Assembly: GCA_964448105.1 (NCBI GenBank)
Contig: CAYUVK010000033.1
Coordinates: 1-45,416 of the forward strand
DNA: 45,416 bases
Direction: 5' to 3'
From: CAVQBP01 sp964448105
Lineage (GTDB): Bacteria; Bacteroidota; Ignavibacteria; Ignavibacteriales; Ignavibacteriaceae
The position numbers and the translations under genes were made by a program. Of the stretch, positions 7,657 to 15,578 are shown in pieces. The notes under the pieces were generated by a model. That model was given only the letters and a program-made list of their open reading frames with translations. It was not told the origin of the DNA and ran no database searches. How positions within the stretch are numbered: position 1 is the stretch's first letter; every line of letters starts with the position of its first letter.

Positions 7657-10641
7657 TTATAAATTAAGCCGAGCACCAAGATCCATTGTAAATCCGTAAT
7701 ATTCAAAATATCGCGGGTTGCTCAATGTACTGCCGGTATAACTTTTATCCGGTCTAGCATTAATATTATTTAAGTTAACAAAGAGCTGTATATTAGAAGT
7801 AATTTTCTGTTGAACAGATAAATCCCACCTTTCATACGGACCTGTATATGAGCTAAGAACCGTAGACGGATAGGAACCTGAATAACCAATACCTGTTAAT
7901 TTATCTGCTTGATACAAATAAGATAACCTTGCAGAAAAACCACCTAAATCATATCCGATTGTAACATTTGCAATATTAGCCGGTTGATCTGGCATACGGG
8001 TTTTAATTTGTCTAGGAACAAACTCATATGAAAAGCTTTGTCTTGGGGGTCTGCCTGAAATAATTGTTAGAACACTATCGTATCTCAAATACATCTCTGA
8101 ATAAATATGTGTATAATTTATATTTAACACAAGACCCTGTAATACTGAAGGCAGATACCAAAAGTGAGTTTGCCATTCTAACTCAATACCATAATATCTT
8201 GATGAGTTAGGATTATTCATATATGTATTTATTTGAGGAGTACCCTGTGAATACCAGGACGAAGGAATATTAAGTTCAGGTGGCGGTGTTAAACCAGGCT
8301 GAAGTTTATAATTAGCATAAAAAATTAAGTCTTTTATATCTTTGTAAAAACTACTGACTGAAAAAAGACCTATGTCATTGTTAAATACTGATACGGAAAC
8401 ATCATAATTGGTTGCATGCGCTGTTTTAAGCTGAGTATTAACTGCATTGATAGTTGATTGATCTGATGAAACATTTGTGATTGGAGCAAATTGGATAAAA
8501 TCGGGATGTGCTAATGTTTCCGTTCTTGCAAGTTTAATCTGCAGCCAATCTAAAGGTTGAGAAATCAGATTAACCATCGGCAGCCAAAAAGAATTATTTC
8601 GTTCAGTTGTAAGGAGTTTAAAATCGAGCGGAGCAGATTCCTGATTACTAACAGTATTTTGCCTATAACTCTCTCCATTATATACGGTATGTTCACCTTC
8701 CCAACGTACACCCGGAATTAAGGTAATATATTTAGTGAAATGAAATTCACCCATAACATAAGCAGCTTGATAATCTTCAATACCACTATAATCCTGGCCA
8801 AAAGAACCAATTGAATAGTTAAGCCAGGTATTACTTGCTGCTGTAAGTTTCAAAGCATCTGTAATTTTATTCATTTTATCCTGATTTAATATAAAACCAA
8901 GAGGATAATCACCTCCAAGAAAATTTGAACGGGAATAATTTACTAAGAACGGAGTAATTGGTAATCCACCTTCCTGCCTGACTAAAGAATCAACTCCCCA
9001 TTGAGGATATGTATTATCAATTGCGGAAAGAATTTTATTGGGTGAACCTTGATTCCCGTAATTTAAACCATTTTCACCTTGCTGGTTCTGGTTGTTTGAA
9101 CGACTTAACCAACGGAATTTTGCACCGGACTTTAAAAATCCATCCATCTGCTCACTTATTTTAAAAGGTACTTTTACATTAAACTGTGCAGAAGAATTGT
9201 TTTCCATTACTCTTGTACTATATACATATACATTAGCTAATTGAGTTTCGTTAGTATCAATAGATGCAAGTTTTGGAAACATTGTTAATGGGGTAAGGGG
9301 TGTAATAGCATTTGTAGAAAAAGCACCAGCTTCCTGATCAAATTGCCATATACGATCATTGGGAGTGTTACTATATGTACCCGATTTTGCTACAGCTACA
9401 TCATAGCGAATCCACTCAAAATCTTGATGCGCACTTAAAGCACTTGTAAAAATTTTTGTAAAACCCCCGGTCTGTTCCAACTGATAAAAATGACGGTTTG
9501 TACTATAGGCAGCTAAAGGCGTCCACATATCATCAATATGATATAAACCGCTCCAATCTAACTGGTTGAAGAATCCATTACCAGAAATCTTACCGTTTGG
9601 TATAATATAATCTAATAAAAGACTTGCCCCGGTTCTTTTCCTGTTAATCTGTTCTTCCCTTAAAAGCAGTTCTTGATTAACAAGCTGACTCACACCGACA
9701 CTGCCTCCAACACCAGTCCAGTTAGCCTGCAATTTGTCGGCACTACGGTTATAATTATCTGTATTCAGATTAAGAATCACGCCTAAACGATCATTAAAAA
9801 ACCTATTACTTATACTGCCGTTAAAATTATAATTACCGTAATACTTCTGAAGAGAAGTGTATCCGCCTTGGGCAGTTGCATTTATTTGTAAATTATTGGG
9901 AGCCTCCCTAAGTCTTAAATCAACAGTCCCGCCAAGAACATCGGCATCCATATCTGGAGTAATAACTTTCTTTAAAACAATACCGTCCAGCATATTGGAT
10001 GATACTAAAGAAAGATCAACACTTCGATCGGTTGAGCCGGTACCGGGAATTTCAACACCATTAACTGTTATAAGACTATATTTTGGATTAAGCCCCCGAA
10101 TTTCTATTTTAGTAGCTTCACCGCCTGATCTCTGTATTGATACACCGGGTAAACGTCCAATTGATTCAGCAGCATTTACGTCGGGTAATTCCCTAATCCT
10201 TGCTTTCGAAACAACGTTTTCGATTGTATTAGACTGAAGCTGCTGGTTAATTGCTGAAAGCTGGCCCTCGGCTTGAGCAGTTACGGTAACAGTTTGACCT
10301 TCGATTGCTTGCGGTTGAAGATAGAAGTCCTGCTCCAGAGTTCTATTTTCAATTACCGCAACATCTTCAGATATTGGGTTATAACCAATGTATGAAATAA
10401 CTAATGTTTGTTTTCCAACGGGCATATTACGAATGAGGTACTTACCATCTATATCGGTTGCTGCTCCTAAACTTGAACCCTTTACAATTATATTAGCACC
10501 GGTAAGAGGTTCCTTTGAATCTTTATCATAAATAACCCCCCTAATTGAACCAGTTTGTGCTATAGTAAATGAAGTAAGTAATATTGAAAATATGAAATAG
10601 TAAAAAATAGTTCCCCTTTTACAGTATAAATTTAGATGCAT
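7657..10641 (-). CDS. TonB-dependent outer-membrane receptor with N-terminal CarboxypepD_reg-like domain
   Basis: This 994-aa outer-membrane transporter imports ligands using TonB energy. After a signal peptide (about 1-28) comes a carboxypeptidase-regulatory-like beta-sandwich (about 31-115, GSIRGVIYDKDSKEPLTGANI). The plug domain follows (about 140-260, with RELPDVNAAESIGRLPGVSI and IEIRGLNPKYSLITVNGVEIPG), then a 22-strand-type barrel to the C-terminus (GFTMDLGARLNL). The plug motif is that of the Xanthomonas/Caulobacter-type TonB receptors, often carbohydrate importers, rather than classical SusC. No susD gene is beside it. A GAGGAGGAG ribosome site precedes the ATG. Pairing with the secreted beta-helix protein suggests glycan capture and uptake. 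Confidence 0.92.
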   Translation of the reverse strand: MHLNLYCKRGTIFYYFIFSILLTSFTIAQTGSIRGVIYDKDSKEPLTGANIIVKGSSLGAATDIDGKYLIRNMPVGKQTLVISYIGYNPISEDVAVIENRTLEQDFYLQPQAIEGQTVTVTAQAEGQLSAINQQLQSNTIENVVSKARIRELPDVNAAESIGRLPGVSIQRSGGEATKIEIRGLNPKYSLITVNGVEIPGTGSTDRSVDLSLVSSNMLDGIVLKKVITPDMDADVLGGTVDLRLREAPNNLQINATAQGGYTSLQKYYGNYNFNGSISNRFFNDRLGVILNLNTDNYNRSADKLQANWTGVGGSVGVSQLVNQELLLREEQINRKRTGASLLLDYIIPNGKISGNGFFNQLDWSGLYHIDDMWTPLAAYSTNRHFYQLEQTGGFTKIFTSALSAHQDFEWIRYDVAVAKSGTYSNTPNDRIWQFDQEAGAFSTNAITPLTPLTMFPKLASIDTNETQLANVYVYSTRVMENNSSAQFNVKVPFKISEQMDGFLKSGAKFRWLSRSNNQNQQGENGLNYGNQGSPNKILSAIDNTYPQWGVDSLVRQEGGLPITPFLVNYSRSNFLGGDYPLGFILNQDKMNKITDALKLTAASNTWLNYSIGSFGQDYSGIEDYQAAYVMGEFHFTKYITLIPGVRWEGEHTVYNGESYRQNTVSNQESAPLDFKLLTTERNNSFWLPMVNLISQPLDWLQIKLARTETLAHPDFIQFAPITNVSSDQSTINAVNTQLKTAHATNYDVSVSVFNNDIGLFSVSSFYKDIKDLIFYANYKLQPGLTPPPELNIPSSWYSQGTPQINTYMNNPNSSRYYGIELEWQTHFWYLPSVLQGLVLNINYTHIYSEMYLRYDSVLTIISGRPPRQSFSYEFVPRQIKTRMPDQPANIANVTIGYDLGGFSARLSYLYQADKLTGIGYSGSYPSTVLSSYTGPYERWDLSVQQKITSNIQLFVNLNNINARPDKSYTGSTLSNPRYFEYYGFTMDLGARLNL

Positions 10642-11090
10642 ATTCTCCTCCTCAGAATATCATTAAATAAGGATAAAATCCTTCGGCATAAGACTATTTA
10701 ATAACACCAAGTAAAATTATATAAAAATAGTAACGAAAAGAAAATTATTTTTCTGTAATTGAATTTTGATTGCATAACAATTAAGTACAAGACTCAACAA
10801 TAATGCCACTATTATCTTTATATAAATGCCATTTAGCTAATAAATAATTAAGAAATGGATTTTACAAATTTTATTATTTTAATAATTGATTATTTTAATA
10901 ATAAAAATAAATACTTAATCATCTTTGTTAAAAAAATTAACATTTATTTTAATAATAAAGATAACTTTAATTTATCTTTCAATTGCACAATAATTTTTAT
11001 CTATTGGTCTCCCAAATAAGAGCATAAAATAAATTAGATTTTAAATCAATTCTATAATATGCATTTATTTATATCTTAATAGGTAAATAT
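10642..11090. other. AT-rich intergenic region with repeated operator-like motifs
   Basis: This 449-nt region holds no gene. It is the promoter region of the TonB receptor and also the 3' flank of the epimerase gene. It contains three exact copies of TTATTTTAATAAT (10874-10886, 10890-10902, 10944-10956), the first two 16 bp apart. It also contains a perfect 17-bp palindrome, TGTTAA-A5-TTAACA (10926-10942). Both could be binding sites for a regulator of the receptor gene, but in sequence this AT-rich chance repetition is possible. Confidence 0.5.
10926..10942. promoter_or_regulatory. Candidate operator palindrome upstream of the TonB receptor gene
   Basis: A perfect inverted repeat TGTTAA / TTAACA separated by five As lies 285 nt upstream of the receptor ATG. 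It resembles operators of redox (Rex-like, TTGTTAA half-sites) or LacI-like regulators, but the 5-nt spacer is not the usual Rex spacer. Function is inferred only. Confidence 0.3.
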
Positions 11091-12467
11091 TTAGCCCTTA
11101 CTTTTTAGTCTTCTTATACAATTTATTAATCCTCTTGAAGTGTGATAATTACCCTTCCAAATTGTTCCTTTGGGTGTAAATTTAATGTTCGGTACTTCAT
11201 CAATACCGCCCCAATAAAAGCCCCCGTAAGTATTATCTATGAGATATTTTTTTATATACTCCCACTGTTCACAAAATTTTTTATAATAATTTATCTTATC
11301 ATTTGGAAATAACTCAGACATTAATAAGCATGAGTTAAGGGCTTCAATTTGAGACCACCATTCTTTTGTTTTTCTTACTATTGAAATTTTACTTTTACCT
11401 TTAAAATAATAACCACCGTCAAATATCCCCCCGACTTTTTTATCCCATCCATTGTTTAAAGTATGGTCGACCATTTTCTTTGCTATTCTTAATGTAGTTG
11501 TATCGTTTTTTAAACCCAGAGCTTCTGAAGCTTCAAGCATTAAATATCCTGTTTCAATATCATGACCAAAAGATACATGGTCTAATTCATAACTATTTTT
11601 TAATTCATCAGGTTTTGAATAGTTAAAAGTAACCGGTGTTAAATCTCTTTTAAAGAATAAATTCAAATATCCTTTTCCGGTTACAAACTTATCTCTTATA
11701 ATATGTAATAAAGAAGTGAGTCTTTCCTTCAGCTTATTATCCGGCCAAACATTATATAATTCGGTAAAACATTCTAAGATATGAATTGAACTGTTTTGAT
11801 CTTTAGGCGGAATGTTTCTAAAACCTGTTTTAAATGGAATACCATCTCGTGATAAAAATTGGAAATACCCTCCATATTGAGGATCATAGCTATGTTTATC
11901 AAGCCAGTTAAATGTTTCCTCTGCCAATTTTAATGCTGTTGTATCCCCAGACACTTTAAAATATGCTGCTAAACCGTAAATAGCAAAAGCATTGCCGTAA
12001 GCATTTTTAATAATCTCTCCACCCTCTTTAATTACGTTCCCTTTCCTATCAACTAAATTGTAAAACCCTCCATACTTTTTATCCCACATTACATTTTTTA
12101 AAAATTCGAAACCGTGTTTAGCAACTTTAGGCAGGTAATCATACTTCTTATAAAACATAGCTGCATTTGCAGTAGACCAGACATGACGGGCCTGGGTTAC
12201 AATCATCTTATTCTGATCACCTTCAAGTTCCCATTTATAATTTATATCACTATAATATCCGCCGTCGACAGAATCTATTGATAAAGGATACCATAACTTG
12301 AACATATTATCGAGCACATGTTCCATTTCAAATAATACTGTATCTCTATTTGTTTCCATTTTATAAGTTTTTTCTTTTATTTGTGCTGAAGTTATTTGCA
12401 CGAATGATAAAACAAAAATTATTGAACTCGAATAAATAGTAAGTAGTCTTCTTTTATTTATCTTCAT
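11091..12467 (-). CDS. Exported AGE-family (N-acylglucosamine/cellobiose 2-epimerase-like) protein
   Basis: This 458-aa protein has a signal peptide (about 1-29, ITSAQ) followed by an (alpha/alpha)6 barrel of the AGE superfamily. The family's active-site positions are visible: ARHVW (93-97), His229, FGHDIETGYL with His302, KEWWSQIEA (368-376) and WKGNYHTSRG with His442. The pattern is closest to cellobiose 2-epimerases, which convert beta-1,4-linked glucose disaccharides to mannose-ended ones. Export is unusual, since characterised cellobiose epimerases are cytoplasmic. It follows the broken RraA-like gene by 49 nt and points toward the TonB receptor locus, so a sugar-processing role in the periplasm fits. 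Confidence 0.87.
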   Translation of the reverse strand: MKINKRRLLTIYSSSIIFVLSFVQITSAQIKEKTYKMETNRDTVLFEMEHVLDNMFKLWYPLSIDSVDGGYYSDINYKWELEGDQNKMIVTQARHVWSTANAAMFYKKYDYLPKVAKHGFEFLKNVMWDKKYGGFYNLVDRKGNVIKEGGEIIKNAYGNAFAIYGLAAYFKVSGDTTALKLAEETFNWLDKHSYDPQYGGYFQFLSRDGIPFKTGFRNIPPKDQNSSIHILECFTELYNVWPDNKLKERLTSLLHIIRDKFVTGKGYLNLFFKRDLTPVTFNYSKPDELKNSYELDHVSFGHDIETGYLMLEASEALGLKNDTTTLRIAKKMVDHTLNNGWDKKVGGIFDGGYYFKGKSKISIVRKTKEWWSQIEALNSCLLMSELFPNDKINYYKKFCEQWEYIKKYLIDNTYGGFYWGGIDEVPNIKFTPKGTIWKGNYHTSRGLINCIRRLKSKG

Positions 12468-12516
12468 TTTATCTAACTATATTTTTATTTTTTAAATAAA
12501 TTTCTAATTTCAATTA

Positions 12517-12953
12517 TTATTTTACAGTTTGATCTTCCGGTATTCCTACTTTCTTATATAAATCCTTGCGAGCACCTTTATCCTTAACTAATATTTCACG
12601 TGTATATTTAGTAACCTGTTCGGCCCTTTCCTGCCGAACGACTACAACTCCGTCTTCATTCGCAACAACAACATCACTGGGGCAGACTAGTACTCCTCCA
12701 ACTATAATAGATCTGCTAACGGATTCCAATTCATTACCTCCGGGACGAATACAAATCCTACTCCAGGTAAACCTACCATATCCTGCAAGATGCAATCCTT
12801 CAAAAAGTTTCATAATAAGTTCATCTTCTTCATTTGAATATACTTTTGTTTCGATAAAATTAATTCCTTTTTTGAGCTTTGAAATATTTTTCACTTGGGA
12901 AGGAGTAAGAAGTATAAATTAAAACTGATAAAATTAGTAATGCTGTTCTTCAT
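12517..12953 (-). pseudogene. Broken RraA-family gene (frameshift plus large internal deletion)
   Basis: The open frame is only 125 codons and begins at a GTG (12894). Its last 50 codons match the C-terminus of exported Bacteroidota RraA-family proteins: IRPGGNELESVSRSIIVGGV, then SDVVVANEDGVVVV and YKKVGIPEDQTVK. Its start matches the N-terminal SNEE...LFEGL segment of the same family. The ~150 residues expected between these, including the active region, are missing at about 12775-12800. An ATG at 12953 opens a signal-peptide-like frame (MKNSITNFISFNLYFLLLPK) that stops at once and would need a one-base shift to join the rest. I read this as a decayed gene. A shortened but functional protein is less likely. 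Confidence 0.7.
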
Positions 12954-12965
12954 AGTACCTTCCAT

Positions 12966-13322
12966 GTAGACGAAAGATATTATATAAAAATCTTATTAAA
13001 TATATTATTACATTTTTATTAATACAACTTTTAATACGATTTCAAACAATATGAAACTAATTTGGTAAGATAATTTAATATAATGGAAAAAATAACTTTA
13101 ATAATGATAATCTGTAAAAAATTTCTCATGCAAAACATTTTTTACAAAACATAATCGATGAAATTCAATTTAATAACAATTATTTTACTATGCTAGCAAA
13201 AAGTTAATAATTAAAGCATTTGAGATAATCTTAATAAAATAATCTATTATTGAAAAGTTGACTTTAATAAGGAGTGAATTTATATTAAATCTTAACAATT
13301 ATTTTCAAAAGGAGCATAAGAT
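12966..13322. other. Divergent intergenic region before the Crp/Fnr gene
   Basis: This AT-rich region of 357 nt has no open frame that looks coding. It separates the minus-strand sugar locus from the plus-strand Crp/Fnr gene. A TTGACT at 13258-13263 is a possible -35 element for the regulator, and an AAAGGAG (13309-13315) lies 7 nt before its ATG. I found no clear Crp/Fnr-type palindrome. Confidence 0.45.
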
Positions 13323-14006
13323 ATGGAACAACAAAATAACTTTTTAAAATATGTTCCTATTTTTTCAGAGTTAGATAATGACACATTAGAAAAAATTTCA
13401 AAACTGGGAATAAAAAAATCGTTCAAAAAAGACTCTGTAGTCTTATTTGAGCATGAAACAGGTTCTGCACTTTTTGTAATTGTTGAAGGTAAAGTAAAAG
13501 TTTCCAGGGTAAGTGATGACGGCAAAGAAGTTATTTTGACTATTCTTGGCGATTCCGATTTTTTCGGTGAAATGGCAATTTTAGACGGTTTGTCCCGTTC
13601 GGCTAATGTTACTGCAATGGAAGATGCAGAATTATTTATTATCCAGAGAAGTGAATTTTTAGAACTATTACACGTTCATCCCGAGGTTTCTGTAGCTCTT
13701 CTTCAAGAGTTAACACAACGTTTAAGAGCGGCAGATATGAAAATTAAATCACTTTCATTAAAAGATGCAGAAGGAAAAGTTGCTACTGTTATTCTGCAAT
13801 TAGCCGATGATGTTGGAAAAATCAAACAAGGTACTGTTGAAATTGAGAAACTCCCATTCCAGCATGACCTAGCAAATATGGCTGGAACTTCTAGAGAAAC
13901 TATTTCTAGGACCCTGCATACATTTGCAAAAAAAGGTTTGGTAGAACTTGACGGTTCTAAGCTTCGCATCATGAACTATGAAAAATTTAAGGAGTTATTT
14001 AGCTGA
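13323..14006 (+). CDS. Crp/Fnr family transcriptional regulator
   Basis: This 227-aa cytoplasmic regulator has a cyclic-nucleotide-binding jelly roll (about 10-125). GDSDFFGEMAILDGLSRSANV keeps the Glu and the Arg-Ser pair of the phosphate-binding cassette, so a cyclic nucleotide or related ligand is possible. A winged helix follows (about 150-220) with recognition helix TSRETISRTLHTF. No Cys cluster for an FNR-type iron-sulfur centre is present. It has an ideal ribosome site. The PHP gene follows within 8 nt, so the two are probably one operon. Target genes are unknown; the adjacent sugar locus is a candidate. Confidence 0.93.
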   Translation: MEQQNNFLKYVPIFSELDNDTLEKISKLGIKKSFKKDSVVLFEHETGSALFVIVEGKVKVSRVSDDGKEVILTILGDSDFFGEMAILDGLSRSANVTAMEDAELFIIQRSEFLELLHVHPEVSVALLQELTQRLRAADMKIKSLSLKDAEGKVATVILQLADDVGKIKQGTVEIEKLPFQHDLANMAGTSRETISRTLHTFAKKGLVELDGSKLRIMNYEKFKELFS

Positions 14007-14014
14007 TTTTGCGG

Positions 14015-14845
14015 ATGGAAGGAAAAGTAGACTTACATATTCATACAATTTACTCGGATGGTTTTTATTCTCCTGAAGAAATTGTTTTAAAAGCAAAAGA
14101 GAATGAACTTGAAGCTATAAGCATAACAGATCATGATAACCTTTCGGGTATAAATGAAGCAATTAAAAAGGGAAATGAAGTAGGAATTGAAGTAATATCC
14201 GGTTTGGAAATTAGTTCCGATATACGGGATAAAGAAATACATATTTTAGGTTATTTTGTTCAAACAGATAGTGTGGAACTTGAGCGGTATTTGAATTTTT
14301 TTAGAGAAGAAAGACTAAAAAGAGCTGTAAGAATTGTAAATAAATTAAACTTGCTTGGTTTATCAATTTCAATTGATGATGTAATGGAAAAAGCAAAAAA
14401 TTCTGCAGTTGGCCGGCCCCATATAGCACAAGCAATGCTGGAGAAAGGATTAATTTCTTCATATTATGAAGCCTTTAATAAATATATTGGAAATGATGGT
14501 CCGGCATACGAAAAGAAGGTTCATATATCTCCACAAAGTGCATTTAAAATTATAAGCGATGCAGGAGGTCTATCTTTTATTGCACACCCGGGATATATGG
14601 AAGAATCATTGCTTAAAGAATTAATTGATGAGGGCGTTGACGGATTAGAAGTTGTTCATTCTTCACATTCACAGCACCAGGTAAGATTTTACCGGGGAAT
14701 TGTTAACGAATACTTCCTTTTGGAAAGCGGCGGTTCAGATTTTCACGGCGGCAAAAGAGATGATGAAAAAAATTTTGGGAAGTATTATACAAAATACTCG
14801 GTAGTAGATGCTATGCGAAAAAGATTATTAAAAAATACAGCCTAA
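14015..14845 (+). CDS. PHP-domain phosphoesterase (YciV/RNase AM-like)
   Basis: This protein has about 276 aa from the ATG at 14015; an in-frame TTG six bases earlier is less likely. The PHP metal-binding motifs are in order: VDLHIHTIYSDG near the N-terminus, ITDHDN, the Glu in GLEIS, AHPGY and SDFHGG near the C-terminus. They form a trinuclear metal site for phosphoester hydrolysis. The family acts as 3',5'-nucleoside bisphosphate phosphatase or 5'-3' exonuclease on small RNA (E. coli YciV/RNase AM). It follows the Crp/Fnr gene with an 8-nt gap. Confidence 0.9.
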   Translation: MEGKVDLHIHTIYSDGFYSPEEIVLKAKENELEAISITDHDNLSGINEAIKKGNEVGIEVISGLEISSDIRDKEIHILGYFVQTDSVELERYLNFFREERLKRAVRIVNKLNLLGLSISIDDVMEKAKNSAVGRPHIAQAMLEKGLISSYYEAFNKYIGNDGPAYEKKVHISPQSAFKIISDAGGLSFIAHPGYMEESLLKELIDEGVDGLEVVHSSHSQHQVRFYRGIVNEYFLLESGGSDFHGGKRDDEKNFGKYYTKYSVVDAMRKRLLKNTA

Positions 14846-14914
14846 AAAAATCTATTCTTTTCAATTTAAATCTTCATTTTTATATTTATCAGTTAAAAAA
14901 CTTATTTGTTTATA

Positions 14915-15379
14915 ATGAATACAATTGAAGGGAATCTTTCAGGCAATATATATAAATTTGCGATAATTGAAAGCAAATTTAACGAATTTGTTGGGAATAA
15001 ATTATTAGAAGGTGCTGTCGATTGCTTAAAGAAGCATAATTATACCGAAAAAAATTTTGATATTATAAAAGTCCCCGGTGCCTTCGAAATCCCTGTAATT
15101 GCAGCTAAACTAGCAGCACTAAAAAAGTATGATGCTATCATTGCTTTAGGTGCGGTTATTAGAGGAGCGACTCCGCATTTTGACTACATTTCCAATGTAG
15201 TGAGCACCGGGTGTTCGAAAGTTGCTTTAAAATATAATATACCTGTAATTTTTGGAGTATTAACCACAAATACTGTTGAGCAAGCCATTGAGCGTTCCGA
15301 TTCCAAACTGGGAAATAAAGGCTGGGATGCAGCACTAACAGCTATTGAAATGGCTGATTTAAGTGCTAAGCTTTATTAA
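14915..15379 (+). CDS. ribH: 6,7-dimethyl-8-ribityllumazine synthase
   Basis: This protein has about 154 aa from the ATG at 14915; the upstream TTG at 14906 adds three residues. It makes lumazine from 3,4-dihydroxybutanone 4-phosphate and the ribitylaminopyrimidine, the second-last step of riboflavin synthesis, in a multimeric shell. Motifs are IIESKFN (pyrimidine site), VPGAFEIP, ALGAVIRGATPHFDYI with the catalytic His, and PVIFGVLTT. Length is normal. No other rib gene and no FMN riboswitch is visible near it. Confidence 0.97.
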   Translation: MNTIEGNLSGNIYKFAIIESKFNEFVGNKLLEGAVDCLKKHNYTEKNFDIIKVPGAFEIPVIAAKLAALKKYDAIIALGAVIRGATPHFDYISNVVSTGCSKVALKYNIPVIFGVLTTNTVEQAIERSDSKLGNKGWDAALTAIEMADLSAKLY

Positions 15380-15578
15380 TATCCTTTTTTACCATTTTTA
15401 CAAACTATAGTTGAACAATTATTCTTTTGAGTTTTATTTAGATACATTCTTTTATACTTTCACCTTTAAAAAAAAATTGTAAATTGCATAATTGATTTAA
15501 CAAATCTCTAAATAAAATAGGCGGGCGAATAAGAAATTTTTACTTTTTCATAATTTTACTAAAAAAATATTTTAATAA

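Noticed and set aside
14600..14915. FMN riboswitch before ribH
   Set aside because: The conserved FMN aptamer sequence blocks are absent; ribH is only 70 nt after the PHP gene.
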